DNA of 64,000 bases from Aliiroseovarius crassostreae (GCF_001307765.1 NZ_LKBA01000001.1:289616-353615); one strand, 5' to 3'; shown: positions 8,778-18,417, counted from the first letter of the stretch. Program-made: numbers and translations. The notes: generated from the letters alone by a model not told the origin.

Positions 8778-9224
8778 TCAGAGGCGTTTGGCGGCCTGCA
8801 CGGCGCGTTCCAGCGCATCGCGAAAGCGCGAGCGGTCCGCCTTGGAAAACGGTTTGCCGCCGCCCTGGCGGAATGGATCTGCCGCACGCAGGTCAGCCAT
8901 CAGGTCTCGGGTGGCAAGTGTCTGGCCGATATTGCGCGGGGTCAGAGCTTCGCCATTTGGGCGCAACACCTGCGCACCGGCCTCTACGCATTTGGCAGCA
9001 AGTGGAATGTCGCCCGTCACCACCACGTCACCTTTGCCCACCCGTTCGGCGATCCACATATCTGCCACGTCAGGCCCGTCGGCGACATAGATCATCTCGA
9101 CCAGCGGGTTTTGCGAAGGGCGCAACCCGCCATTTGAGACGAAATAGATCATGAGGTGATGGCGGGTGGCCACCGCTTCGGCTTCGGCTTTGACCGGGCA
9201 GGCATCGGCATCGACATAGATCAT
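8778..9224 (-). CDS. yaiI: UPF0178 (YaiI/YqxD) family protein
   Basis: A 148-residue protein of the DUF188/YaiI family, which has a PIN-like nuclease fold. The N-terminal [12 protein letters not shown] holds the conserved acidic and Cys residues, GPDVADMWI and VVTGDIPLA (about residues 48-78) the remaining conserved acidic positions, and [10 protein letters not shown] the C-terminal family motif. An AAAGGA ribosome site precedes the ATG. The biochemical role of the family is not known. It is followed on the same strand, after about 120 bases, by the Gly-rich protein. Confidence 0.9.
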   Translation of the reverse strand: MIYVDADACPVKAEAEAVATRHHLMIYFVSNGGLRPSQNPLVEMIYVADGPDVADMWIAERVGKGDVVVTGDIPLAAKCVEAGAQVLRPNGEALTPRNIGQTLATRDLMADLRAADPFRQGGGKPFSKADRSRFRDALERAVQAAKRL

Positions 9225-9257
9225 CGCTGTTTCCTTTCCCGCCCGGCTGCGCTGGCG

Positions 9258-10088
9258 TTAAGCGTAGAGGGCTTCGGCATGGAAGCTGACATGGTCTTCC
9301 ATGAAGCTTGAGACGAAGAAATAGCTGTGATCATAGCCGGGCTGCATGCGGAACACTGCCTGCTGGCGACGGGTGGCAATGGCCTGGGCCAGGGCTTCGG
9401 GCTTCAGGAGGTCGATGAACTGATCCTTGGTGCCGGTGTCAATCAGCATGGGGCCTTCGAACCCATTGTTCTTCATCAGGAGGCTGGCATCATGTGCCAC
9501 CCATTTGGTGCTGTCACTGCCCAGATAGGCGCCCAGTTGCTTGGTGCCCCAATCCGATGCGGTCGGATTACAGATCGGTGCAAAGGCCGAGACGGAGCGG
9601 AAGCGTTCAGGCAGGGTCATGGCAATGGTCAGCGCCCCGTGCCCGCCCATCGAATGGCCGGTGATGCCTTGTCGATCCGCGTCGAGCGCAAATTGGTTGA
9701 AGACCAGCTCGGGCAGGTCTTCGGTGATATAGTCCCACATGTTGAAATGCGGAGCCCAGGGGGCTTCGGTGGCGTTTACATAAAAGCCGGCCCCCTGACC
9801 AAGGTCATAGGCGTCATCATCGGCCACACCGTCACCGCGCGGCGACGTGTCGGGGAAGATCAGGGCAATTCCTTCATTCGCGGCCCAGGCCTGTGCTCCG
9901 GCCTTGGTCATGGCGTTTTCATGGGTGCAGGTCAGGCCGGACAGATACCACAGCACCGGTACCGGCCCATCCTGCGCCTCGGCGGGCAGGAACAGACCAA
10001 AGGTCATATCGGTGCCGGTGGCATCGGATTTGTGGCGATAAACGCCCTGAACGCCCCCGAAACAGGCGTTTTGAGAGAGAGTTTCCAT
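9258..10088 (-). CDS. fghA: S-formylglutathione hydrolase
   Basis: A 276-residue esterase D-type alpha/beta hydrolase that releases formate and glutathione from S-formylglutathione, the second step of glutathione-dependent formaldehyde oxidation. The nucleophile elbow is GHSMGG (Ser146); the oxyanion region LSGLTCTHEN (about 49-58) and the His region GYDHSYFF near the C-terminus complete the family pattern. The first-step dehydrogenase (adhC) lies 4 kb away on the same strand, so the pathway is complete in this window though not in one operon. An AGAGGA site precedes the ATG. Confidence 0.94.
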   Translation of the reverse strand: METLSQNACFGGVQGVYRHKSDATGTDMTFGLFLPAEAQDGPVPVLWYLSGLTCTHENAMTKAGAQAWAANEGIALIFPDTSPRGDGVADDDAYDLGQGAGFYVNATEAPWAPHFNMWDYITEDLPELVFNQFALDADRQGITGHSMGGHGALTIAMTLPERFRSVSAFAPICNPTASDWGTKQLGAYLGSDSTKWVAHDASLLMKNNGFEGPMLIDTGTKDQFIDLLKPEALAQAIATRRQQAVFRMQPGYDHSYFFVSSFMEDHVSFHAEALYA

Positions 10089-10209
10089 CTGTGCAGTCCT
10101 CTGAAAGATTATGGTCCTGGCGCGGCGTGCGTGTGTGTAAGTCGAACCGTAGCGTAAAATCTGCGGCCGTGGATCCCCATTCGCGACCGGTTATGAACTG
10201 GAAAGTGCC

Positions 10210-11328
10210 TCAGCTTTGCAGGCGCGGTGTGAGCGCAATGGGGATGATACGGATTGCAAACAGGATCATGCCAAGCGCCCAGAATGTGCCACCTGCGTGG
10301 ATGAACCCGATGGGGGTGCCAAACCAATCCGCCATGACACGGATCGCCGCGCCCAAGTGAATGCACAGAAGCAAAGCCACGTCCAGCTTGCTGCCCACCA
10401 GCGGGCGCCCGGAATGGCCCAGCATTGCGCGCAGCATCACGATCACTGTCATTGAACCGATGGCCCCTGCGCCAATCGCGTGGCGCAGCTGGCTTGCGGT
10501 GGCCATTTCACCCAGCCCGTGCAGCGCCAGCAGGGCCATGGAGATCACCAACCAGCCATAGGCTGCATGTTGCGCGAACAAAAGCGGCTCGGACAGGACA
10601 GACAGGCCGCACCAGCGCGACAGGCGCAGCGCCAGCGCAACCGCAGTGGCGGCGGCGAGCATGCCCACCAAAGGTGTCGCCCCGATAAACACCCAACCCA
10701 GCGCGGTGGCCGCGGTCAGGGTGATGGCCACCTGATCCACCCGGCCGAAGGGGGCCGGAACACGCGGCGCCTTGCGCTGACGCAGCCAGTTGCGGCTGAA
10801 TGCCGGGGTGACGCGTCCCCCAATATGCACCATCAGGACAAAGGCCATGGCAAAGCCAGCGGTCAGTCCAAGATCGGCATCGGTCCACAAAAACATTGCC
10901 TGCGCCAGCCCAAGCGCAAAGACCACCGCTGCGACAATGTAATTCCGGCTGTTTTGGGAGAGGATCAGGTTTCCAAGTGCGAGCCCGGCTACCACCGGCA
11001 GGAAGGCCACGGCAAGCTGATGGGTCCAGGCCGCTTCGGGCGCCAAAAACATCGCCACCCGTGCAGAGGCCCAAAGGGTGAATAAAAGCGCAAGTGCTAC
11101 CGGCCCCAGCGGCGGGCGTCCGGTCCAGTTCGGGATGGCGGTGAACAAAAAACCAGCAATGGCAGCAGGCAGATAGCCAAACAGCATCTCGTGCTGGTGC
11201 CACAGGTAGGGGTCACTCATCACATCCGAAGCCCCCATGAACATCATCAGCCAAAGCGGAATGGCCAGTCCGGCAAACAGGGCGGCGGCGGGGAAGAAAA
11301 GGCGATAGGCACCGGTGAGAAGGATCAT
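10210..11328 (-). CDS. nnrS: NnrS family haem/copper membrane protein
   Basis: A 372-residue polytopic membrane protein of the NnrS family, associated in denitrifiers and other bacteria with nitric oxide stress and protection of metal centres. About eleven to twelve membrane segments are visible. Family marks are the N-terminal WHQHEMLFG motif (about residues 43-51, with the conserved His residues), GGRVTPAFSRNWL (about 169-181) and MLRAMLGHSGRPL (about 304-316). It overlaps the upstream AEC transporter gene by four bases (ATGA), so the two are translationally coupled. No NO-responsive site could be identified with confidence. Confidence 0.9.
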   Translation of the reverse strand: MILLTGAYRLFFPAAALFAGLAIPLWLMMFMGASDVMSDPYLWHQHEMLFGYLPAAIAGFLFTAIPNWTGRPPLGPVALALLFTLWASARVAMFLAPEAAWTHQLAVAFLPVVAGLALGNLILSQNSRNYIVAAVVFALGLAQAMFLWTDADLGLTAGFAMAFVLMVHIGGRVTPAFSRNWLRQRKAPRVPAPFGRVDQVAITLTAATALGWVFIGATPLVGMLAAATAVALALRLSRWCGLSVLSEPLLFAQHAAYGWLVISMALLALHGLGEMATASQLRHAIGAGAIGSMTVIVMLRAMLGHSGRPLVGSKLDVALLLCIHLGAAIRVMADWFGTPIGFIHAGGTFWALGMILFAIRIIPIALTPRLQS

Positions 11329-12251
11329 GAGCTTACCCAGGCTAGAATGGCGGAAACCGTCAGGATCGACAGGAGTGTAGAGATAAGGATCGCAGCCGAG
11401 GCGCGATGGGGGGCAACATTGTAATGCTGCGCAAGGATATAGACATTGCCCGCAACCGGAAGCCCTGCGGCGGCAATCATGACCCCTGCCGGATAGGCGG
11501 CGACATCAAAGACAACCAAGGCAAAGAACGCAACCGCTGCGGGGTGCAGCACCAGCTTGGCAAAGCTCAGCCAGCTCGCCACCGACAGGCGTTCAGCTGA
11601 TTTCACCGCCAGCGACGCGCCAATGGCAAACAGGGCGCCGGGGGTGGAGGCCCCCGACAGGATTTCGAGAAAGCGGCTTGCCGGCACAGGCAATGCCCAT
11701 CCGGTGGAAGACCAGGCAAAGCCCAGGGCGATGGACACGATCATCGGGTTGGTCGCAAGCCCTTTGGCCACGCTGATCAGCACGGCCGGGCTGACCCTGC
11801 CATCCCGGTGGCCGGTGATCAAAATCACGATCAGGCTGCCAAACAGGAACAGATCCACGGCGAGGACCAGCATGACCGGGCCAATTGCGGCCTCTCCCAA
11901 CAGAAGTGCGAGCATCGGCACGCCCAGAAAGCCGGTATTGCCGATCACCGCGCATTGCGCCTCGACCGCGGCTTCCTCCACCCCAACCCGGCGGATCAAA
12001 GCGACGATTGTCGCCAGTGCATAGACCACGGCCCCTCCTGCTGCATAGGCCCAGATGAACGGCCAGTTCAGGACCTCGGACAGGGTCAGGTTGGCGGCAA
12101 AGCGAAACAGCATGGCCGACAGGGCGAAATAGAACACGAAACGGGTCAGATAGGCGGTGGCCTCAGGGGGGAAAAAACCACGGGCGGCCGCTGCAAAGCC
12201 CAGGCCAATCAGGGCGAAAAACGGCAGGGTCTGAAGCAGCACATCAATCAT
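11325..12251 (-). CDS. AEC family (auxin efflux carrier-like) transporter
   Basis: A 308-residue inner-membrane protein with about ten hydrophobic segments in the AEC family two-halves arrangement. The N-terminal half has the AARGFFPPEAT region followed by a hydrophobic run, and the central AVIGNTGFLGVPML motif (about residues 105-118) is diagnostic for the family. The C-terminal half ends AIGASLA...GLPVAGNVYILAQHY, also typical. AEC proteins export or import organic acids or amino-acid-like anions; the substrate here is unknown. It is the upstream member of a coupled pair with nnrS (four-base overlap), an unexplained partnership. Confidence 0.88.
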   Translation of the reverse strand: MIDVLLQTLPFFALIGLGFAAAARGFFPPEATAYLTRFVFYFALSAMLFRFAANLTLSEVLNWPFIWAYAAGGAVVYALATIVALIRRVGVEEAAVEAQCAVIGNTGFLGVPMLALLLGEAAIGPVMLVLAVDLFLFGSLIVILITGHRDGRVSPAVLISVAKGLATNPMIVSIALGFAWSSTGWALPVPASRFLEILSGASTPGALFAIGASLAVKSAERLSVASWLSFAKLVLHPAAVAFFALVVFDVAAYPAGVMIAAAGLPVAGNVYILAQHYNVAPHRASAAILISTLLSILTVSAILAWVSS

Positions 12252-12295
12252 GAAAACTGGCTATCGCACCTTGCGGGGTAATTGAACTGCAAAAG

Positions 12296-12615
12296 TCAAG
12301 TCGGGTCAGATTGGGCAGCAAAAAGTGGTCCCCCTGTGCAGGCGCATTCAAAGTCATTGTCGCTGATCACGTTATGCTCGGTGTCGATGTCGCGTGCATA
12401 GGGTGCGCCGTGGCGCAGTTCAGGATCATCTCCTCTCCGCCGGGAAGTTCAATCCGCAGCTGGCCATTGAAAAGCGGCACCACGACATAGTCGTACGCGT
12501 GGCGATGCCAGCCGGTTTGCGCCCCTTTATGAGGAAAGCGCCGCTCGGTCACGCGCAGGCGGGGGGCGATCTGAACTGTGGGAGTAGCGGTGGTTTTGTC
12601 ACTTGTGTCGCACAT
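12296..12615 (-). pseudogene. Cupin-domain protein disrupted by a frameshift
   Basis: The first part, from the ATG at 12615 (AGAGGG site upstream), is an ordinary small cupin: WHRHAYDYVVVPLFNGQL holds the metal-binding His pair. After GGEEMIL the frame runs into an unrelated tail and stops at about 12367. The plus-one frame from about 12422 continues the cupin sensibly as LRHGAPYARDIDTEHNVI, keeping the second-motif His, and ends with TGA at 12296. A one-base insertion or two-base deletion near 12420 therefore breaks the gene; a sequencing error in the CCTGAACTGCG stretch would also explain it. As it stands it encodes a truncated protein of about 82 residues. Confidence 0.75.
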
Positions 12616-12698
12616 GTCGGACCCTCTTTTGAAGGCCCTCATTCAGCATGAAGCCATGCCTTGTGACAATGGAATTTGACCCCGAAAGACCAAATGCC

Positions 12699-13676
12699 TC
12701 ATCCGCCACCGATCAGAACGCCGGCTGCAAAGACCAAGGCGCCCCCCATGATCACCTGTATGGTGGCGCGGCCAAACGGGGTTTGCATGTATTTGTTCTG
12801 GATCCAGACAATTGCCCACAGCTCAATAAAGACGACGATGATTGCAATCGTGGTGGCGGTCCAGAAATCGGTGATCAGATAGGGCAGGGCGTGGCCCAAC
12901 CCACCCAACGTGGTCATGATGCCTGAGGCAAAGCCGCGTTTGACCGGGCTGCCCCGGCCCGATAGCTCGCCATCATCCGAAGCTGCTTCGGTAAAGCCCA
13001 TGGAAATCCCCGCCCCGACAGAGGCTGCAAGCCCGACAAGAAACGTCGTGTGCGTGTCATGGGTGGCAAAGGCGGTGGCAAAGATCGGGGCGAGGGTCGA
13101 AACCGACCCATCCATAAGCCCGGCGAGGCCCGGTTGCACCCAGGTCAGGATGAACTGACGCCGCGCGTCGGCATCTTCCTCTTCGCGGGCGTGATCCGCC
13201 AGGTGCTCTGCCTCAAGCTGGCCAGCTACATTGCCGTGATCCGCTTCAGCGGCCGCCAGATCCCCCAGGAGTTTGCGCGTGTTGGCATCCGTGGTCCGGT
13301 CAGCCGCTTTGCGATAGAACTGCTCGGCCTGTCGCTCCATCTCCCGCGCCTCTGCCCGAATGGTTTCAAGTCCGAGGTTTTCCACCAGCCAGACCGGTCG
13401 CCGGGCGTAAAATCCGGCAACATGTTCGCGGCGAATTAGCGGGATCACGTCCCCGAAGCGGGCCTTGTGGGCGTCAATCAGCAGGCGGCGATGCTCATCC
13501 TCCTCCTCGGCCATCCCATCAAACACTTTGGCCGAAGCGGGAAAGCTCTCGCGCAGGGATTCAGCGTATTGGCGATAAATCCGCGCATCGTCTTCCTCGT
13601 TGGAAATCGCCAAAGCAAGGACTTCCTGATCGGACAGATCGGAAAAACGGCGACGATTGAGGGTGCCAGACAGCAT
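12699..13676 (-). CDS. mbfA: Membrane-bound ferritin-like iron exporter MbfA (Er-VIT)
   Basis: A 325-residue fusion of a rubrerythrin/ferritin-like di-iron domain and a VIT1/CCC1 membrane domain, an inner-membrane Fe2+ exporter protecting against iron and peroxide stress in Agrobacterium and Bradyrhizobium. The N-terminal half (about 1-165) carries the di-iron ligands in NEEDDARIY, EEEDEH, the EAREMERQAEQFY helix and AAEADHGN. The C-terminal half (about 175-325) has the VIT pattern with GLMDGSVSTLAPIFA and MGFTEAASD. In relatives mbfA is repressed by Irr under low iron, and a matching palindrome sits over the predicted promoter (13805-13819). Repeat element B lies between that promoter and the start codon. 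An AGGAG site precedes the ATG. Confidence 0.93.
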   Translation of the reverse strand: MLSGTLNRRRFSDLSDQEVLALAISNEEDDARIYRQYAESLRESFPASAKVFDGMAEEEDEHRRLLIDAHKARFGDVIPLIRREHVAGFYARRPVWLVENLGLETIRAEAREMERQAEQFYRKAADRTTDANTRKLLGDLAAAEADHGNVAGQLEAEHLADHAREEEDADARRQFILTWVQPGLAGLMDGSVSTLAPIFATAFATHDTHTTFLVGLAASVGAGISMGFTEAASDDGELSGRGSPVKRGFASGIMTTLGGLGHALPYLITDFWTATTIAIIVVFIELWAIVWIQNKYMQTPFGRATIQVIMGGALVFAAGVLIGGG

Positions 13677-13691
13677 GGGGAAGCTCCTATT

Positions 13692-13807
13692 TAAAGCGTT
13701 TCGAGATTAACTTGAGACACAAGTTGATTTCGAAACGCCCGCAACATCAGTAGGTTTTGAACGTTTCGCCTCATTATTGAGGCTGAATAATGAGGCGAAA
13801 CATTTTA
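13692..13807. repeat. Dispersed two-hairpin element, family 1, copy B (in mbfA leader)
   Basis: A 116-bp element ending 15 bases before the mbfA start. The left stem-loop has 17-bp arms with two G:U pairs around a loop of about five bases; the right stem-loop (about 13763-13802) has perfect 16-bp arms and a 7-nt loop. The terminal repeats are TAAAGCGTTTCG and CGAAACATTTTA. Its left 80 bases differ from copy C at only three positions. Confidence 0.9.
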
Positions 13808-13819
13808 GAACAATTCTAA
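13805..13819. promoter_or_regulatory. Irr-box (ICE-like) palindrome upstream of mbfA
   Basis: Perfect 6-bp arms TTAGAA and TTCTAA with a 3-base spacer, the form of iron-control elements bound by Irr in alphaproteobacteria. It overlaps the last two bases of the predicted -10 box and the likely transcription start of mbfA, as expected for a repressor site. The regulator gene itself is not in this window. Confidence 0.65.
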
Positions 13820-13845
13820 CATACTCAGAGTTGCCGTATTGGCAA
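13818..13845 (-). promoter_or_regulatory. Predicted sigma70-type promoter of mbfA
   Basis: On the minus strand a TTGCCA -35 box (13840-13845), a 16-base spacer and a TATGTT -10 box (13818-13823) precede mbfA. The start point would be near 13811, so almost the entire mRNA leader would be repeat element B. Confidence 0.55.
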
Positions 13846-13865
13846 GATCTCTCATGGGGGGATGC

Positions 13866-13922
13866 TTTTTTCTTGCACTAAATATCTCGGGGTGAGGCCG
13901 CAGGCCGAGGGGCAGCGCCCCT
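13866..13922 (+). repeat. Dispersed palindromic repeat family 2, full copy
   Basis: TTCTTG, a short spacer, AAATATCTCGGGGTGAG, an inner hairpin (GGCC-GCA-GGCC type) and GAGGGGCAGCGCCCC. It lies between element B and the adhC terminator in the 345-base gap upstream of mbfA and downstream of adhC. Confidence 0.75.
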
Positions 13923-13973
13923 CAGGCTCATCGAAGATGAGCCATGCCCAAGGGCTGCGCGGGAGAGACAACG

Positions 13974-13998
13974 AAAAAGGGGAGCCAAGCGGCTCCCC
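13974..13998 (-). terminator. Rho-independent terminator of adhC
   Basis: Perfect 8-bp stem (GGGGAGCC with GGCTCCCC) and 4-nt loop, followed on the minus strand by TTTTT. It lies 24 bases after the adhC stop codon. Confidence 0.85.
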
Positions 13999-14021
13999 CA
14001 ATCCTCGCATTTCAGCCGGGA

Positions 14022-15134
<1,113 letters not shown>

Positions 15135-15345
15135 GGGTATCCTCCAATAAGTCAAAGCGTCTTTCGGTTTTCCTTGCGGGCAATCCCGCAGAAGAGAAAG
15201 CGAAAAACGCCTAGGTGGGTTTGGCAATGGGGTGGGAAAACCGGACCATTGCGGATTGTCTCAAGGTGAGCGAAACTCGGGGGGAAATCAATACGAGAGG
15301 CGACGCGAGATGTGCCTATGGCGACATCCGCATTGAAAAAGTGAT

Positions 15346-15660
15346 ATGAAGCAACGAATTGGCAGTAAATCTTCGAGTGTTCTTGTGGTGGTGAGCGCGT
15401 TGGGGCTGGCGGCCTGCCAGGCGACTGGCCCGGTCGAACAGGAGGGCGAAGCGGGCTTTGCTTCAAACAGTGCAGATTGTGGTGCGATAGACCTTCAATA
15501 CCTGATCGGCCAGCCACTTTCGGTATTTGAGGCTATGGGTCACAAGGGGACGACGCGGATCATCCGACCGGGGGATGCGGTGACGATGGATTACCGACCA
15601 GAGCGCCTGAATGTGAAAGTGAATGACCGGGGCCGGATTACCAGCTTTCAATGCAATTGA
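15346..15660 (+). CDS. I78 family peptidase inhibitor lipoprotein
   Basis: A 104-residue small lipoprotein. The signal peptide ends in a lipobox (LAAC, Cys about 24). The mature part has the Inhibitor_I78 pattern: a Cys before LQYLIGQP, then RIIRPGDAVTMDYRPERLNV and a terminal GRITSFQC whose Cys would pair with the first. Members inhibit serine peptidases of the subtilisin/chymotrypsin type; here the target would be periplasmic or extracellular. The ribosome site before the ATG is weak. The gene is monocistronic between the divergent adhC and the convergent cytochrome c'. Confidence 0.8.
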   Translation: MKQRIGSKSSSVLVVVSALGLAACQATGPVEQEGEAGFASNSADCGAIDLQYLIGQPLSVFEAMGHKGTTRIIRPGDAVTMDYRPERLNVKVNDRGRITSFQCN

Positions 15661-15670
15661 TCAGGTGGTG

Positions 15671-15696
15671 CAAGGCGGGTGGAGGGTCCCGCCTTG
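15671..15696 (+). terminator. Possible terminator after the I78 inhibitor gene
   Basis: A perfect 9-bp stem (CAAGGCGGG with CCCGCCTTG) and 8-nt loop, 10 bases after the stop. The T-run is poor, so it may be weak or act otherwise. Confidence 0.45.
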
Positions 15697-15760
15697 ATCT
15701 TGGTTGTGGACCCAAAGTGTTTCGAGAGCGTGTTGTGATCCAACCGGATCCCGAAATGGG

Positions 15761-16219
15761 TTACTTTTTGCGATAATCGCTGTGGCATGCTTTGCAGGTG
15801 CCGCCGACCTTGCCCAGGGACCCTTGCAACGTGGCAAGATCCGGTAGGGCCGCATTGGCCTTTGCGGCCATGACCATCGCTTCGGATTTTGCGGTAAAGT
15901 CGGCCCAGTTTTCCCAGATCACGGGGAGGGCTTCACTTTTCGGGTCGGTTTCATTGGCCTCGAACCGGGCAGGGGCTTTCATGCCTTCACTAGCAATCGT
16001 CGCCATTGCAGCTTCCGCCTTGGCGCTGTCAAACGCCATTTCGCCCTTGGCCATACCGGCAAGTGTTTTCATGCTGCCTCCAATGGCTTTCATGACTTCC
16101 ATCCGCGCCATGACCGCTGGATTTTCAGCGCCGTCATGGGCCAGGGCGGGCGCCATAGACAGGGCAAGCACGGTTGCGGAAAGAGGCAAGGCGGCAAGGG
16201 GCAGGGTGAATTTGTTCAT
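15761..16219 (-). CDS. cycP: Cytochrome c'
   Basis: A 152-residue periplasmic four-helix cytochrome c'. A cleavable signal peptide (about residues 1-27, ending APALA) leads into MARMEVMKAIGGSMKTLAGM, the typical first helix. The haem site CKACH is at the C-terminus (GGTCKACHSDYRKK), as in this family and unlike class I cytochromes c. These proteins bind NO and are linked to NO tolerance, so the NnrS protein 5 kb away is of interest though not in the same operon. Element C sits about 42 bases upstream of the start codon. Confidence 0.9.
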   Translation of the reverse strand: MNKFTLPLAALPLSATVLALSMAPALAHDGAENPAVMARMEVMKAIGGSMKTLAGMAKGEMAFDSAKAEAAMATIASEGMKAPARFEANETDPKSEALPVIWENWADFTAKSEAMVMAAKANAALPDLATLQGSLGKVGGTCKACHSDYRKK

Positions 16220-16261
16220 GGGGACCTCATTTGTGGAACGGTATTGGTTTCGCTCTGACCT

Positions 16262-16377
16262 TAAAGTGTTTCGAGATTAACTTGAGACACAAGTTGATTT
16301 CGAAACGCCCGCAACATCAGTAGGTTTCGAGCGTTTCGACTTATTATTGTGTCTCAATAATAAGTCGAAACACTTTA
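16262..16377. repeat. Dispersed two-hairpin element, family 1, copy C (upstream of cytochrome c')
   Basis: A 116-bp element with perfect 12-bp terminal repeats (TAAAGTGTTTCG and its complement). The right stem-loop has perfect 16-bp arms. Compared with copy B, four consecutive bases of one arm differ (CCTC to ACTT) and the facing four differ to match, so pairing is kept. It fills most of the gap between the TetR gene and cycP. Confidence 0.9.
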
Positions 16378-16424
16378 GGCATGAGAACGAAAATGGGAAC
16401 TGACGAAATTGTGATCAGCGCATT

Positions 16425-17003
16425 TCACAGCGCATTCAGCCCACCCAAAAGCATGTCTGTGACCAGATCGGCATATTCCTCGCGGCTCAGCCCCTGGCCG
16501 GGGCGATTCCACATGTAATACCAGTTGAGAATACCAAAGACCGACATGGTGACAGGGCGGAGTTTGGCGCCATTGGCCAGAGAGTCGGGGGCTGCGGCCT
16601 TGAGGGCGTCCCCCATCATGTCGATCAGGCGTCGCTGCAGGTCAAAAAGCTTGTTTTGCAGTTCCGGCTCCAGCACGGACAAGGCGTCAAGCTGCAGCTT
16701 GTGTTCGGCATCCGCCCCCTTATAGGCCACGAGAATGGCCCGCACGAGACCACGCAGCCCATCGGTTTCCGGGGCGGCTTCCACCTCTTCGACCAGTGTC
16801 GACAGGTGGGTGTCGAGAATATCGAACAGAAGCGCCTCTTTGCTGTCGTAATAGTGGTAAATCAGCGCCTTTGAGACACCGCAATGTTTGGCGGCCCCGG
16901 TCATTGATGCCCGATCGAATCCGTGTTCAGCGAAATAGTCGGCTGCCCCCTTGCGGATGGCAGCGCGTTTTTCTTCGTGGTCGCGGGCAATCCCTCGCGG
17001 CAT
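16425..17003 (-). CDS. TetR family regulator of the phenylacetate genes
   Basis: A 192-residue TetR-type repressor. The N-terminal helix-turn-helix (about residues 10-60) has the family pattern, with ADYFAEHGFDRASM and the recognition-helix region HCGVSKALIYHYYDSKEALLF; the C-terminal ligand domain is all-helical. It begins three bases after the paaK stop codon, so it is the third gene of paaI-paaK-tetR and probably represses that operon in response to phenylacetyl-CoA, by analogy with PaaR regulators. A palindrome upstream of paaI (18917-18928) is a candidate operator. Confidence 0.85.
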   Translation of the reverse strand: MPRGIARDHEEKRAAIRKGAADYFAEHGFDRASMTGAAKHCGVSKALIYHYYDSKEALLFDILDTHLSTLVEEVEAAPETDGLRGLVRAILVAYKGADAEHKLQLDALSVLEPELQNKLFDLQRRLIDMMGDALKAAAPDSLANGAKLRPVTMSVFGILNWYYMWNRPGQGLSREEYADLVTDMLLGGLNAL

Positions 17004-17006
17004 CTC

Positions 17007-18314
17007 TTACTCCTTCGGACGGTTATCAACGATCCTTACAGCTTTCCCCTCGCTGCGCGCAACTGCCCCGGCGTCACGGACATGGACTTTTGCCGAAACT
17101 CCCACATTGGATTTGATTTTTCCAGACAGGGTGCGGGCCGCGGCTTCGGCGCCCTCCGAGGGCTGCCCGTCGGCCATTTCAACGTAAATATGCATCTCGT
17201 CCATCCGGCCCGGGCGGATCAGCTCGATCTGGAAATGAGGGCTGAGGGCCGGCACGTCCATCAACTGCTCTTCGATCTGGGTCGGGAACACGTTCACACC
17301 CCGCAGAATGATCATGTCGTCAGAGCGCCCGGTGATCTTTTCCATCCGGCGCATGGAGCGGGCGGAGCCCGGCAGCAGGCGGGTCAGGTCGCGGGTGCGA
17401 TAGCGGATGATTGGAAAGCCTTCCTTGGTGAGCGAGGTAAAGACCAGTTCCCCCAGCTCGCCATCCTCGGCAACTTCGCCGGTATCGGGGTTGATGATCT
17501 CGGGATAGAAATGGTCTTCCCAGATGTGCAGCCCATCTTTTGTTTCCACACATTCATTGGCCACGCCCGGCCCGATCACTTCCGAGAGGCCGTAGATATC
17601 CACCGCATGCATGTCGAAGGCCTCTTCGATTTCGCCGCGCATCGCGTTGGTCCAGGGTTCGGCGCCAAAAATCCCGACCTTGAGCGGGCTTTTGCGCGGG
17701 TCCAGCCCCTGCTTGCTATACTCATCCAGAATGGACAGCGCATAAGAAGGGGTGACGGTGATGCCCGTGGCGCCGAAATCCTCGATCACGCGGACCTGGC
17801 GCTGTGTCATGCCGCCTGAGACCGGCACGACGGTAAGGCCATATTGTTCCGCCCCGCCATGCACGCCCAGCCCGCCGGTGAAAAGCCCGTAGCCATAGGC
17901 GTTGTGCAACACGTCACCTGGCCGCAGCCCAGAGGCCCGCAGGCAGCGGGCCACGACAGAGCCCCACATGGTCAGGTCGTTTTTGGTATACCCCACAACG
18001 GTGGGCTGTCCGGTGGTGCCGGAACTGGCATGCACGCGGGCAATCTGTTCGCGTGGTACGGCAAACAGGCCAAACGGATAATTGTCGCGCAGGTCCTGCT
18101 TTACGGTGAAAGGGAATTTTGCCAGATTCGACAGGGATTTAAGGTCATCCGGATGCACCCCCGCCGCATCGAACTGTTGCCGGTAAAAGGGCACATTGTC
18201 ATAGGCGTGGCGCAGCGACCATTTCATCCGCTCCAGCTGCAACGCCTGAATTTCATCGCGCGAAGCAATCTCGATCGGGGCCAGATCTTCGCGGCGTGGT
18301 GTCAAATCTTCCAT
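17007..18314 (-). CDS. paaK: Phenylacetate-CoA ligase
   Basis: A 435-residue adenylate-forming enzyme that activates phenylacetate with ATP and CoA, the entry step of aerobic phenylacetate degradation. The AMP-binding P-loop HASSGTTGQPTV lies near residue 90, the YGLSEVIGPG motif near 240, and the C-terminal RSDDMIILRGVNVFPTQIE hinge region near 330. The start at 18314 has a GGGAGGA site; an upstream in-frame start adds eight residues. It lies between paaI and the TetR gene in a tight operon. The ring-epoxidase and ring-cleavage genes (paaABCDE, paaG, paaZ) are not in this window. Confidence 0.95.
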   Translation of the reverse strand: MEDLTPRREDLAPIEIASRDEIQALQLERMKWSLRHAYDNVPFYRQQFDAAGVHPDDLKSLSNLAKFPFTVKQDLRDNYPFGLFAVPREQIARVHASSGTTGQPTVVGYTKNDLTMWGSVVARCLRASGLRPGDVLHNAYGYGLFTGGLGVHGGAEQYGLTVVPVSGGMTQRQVRVIEDFGATGITVTPSYALSILDEYSKQGLDPRKSPLKVGIFGAEPWTNAMRGEIEEAFDMHAVDIYGLSEVIGPGVANECVETKDGLHIWEDHFYPEIINPDTGEVAEDGELGELVFTSLTKEGFPIIRYRTRDLTRLLPGSARSMRRMEKITGRSDDMIILRGVNVFPTQIEEQLMDVPALSPHFQIELIRPGRMDEMHIYVEMADGQPSEGAEAAARTLSGKIKSNVGVSAKVHVRDAGAVARSEGKAVRIVDNRPKE

Positions 18315-18417
18315 GTGGTCCTCCCTGACGCGCGGCACCTTCTCCTCTTGGGTGCATCAATGATTGTCGGCTCCGTTCCAAAGGCGGTGGCGTCCCTTCC
18401 CCCGCCGGGCCGGATGG

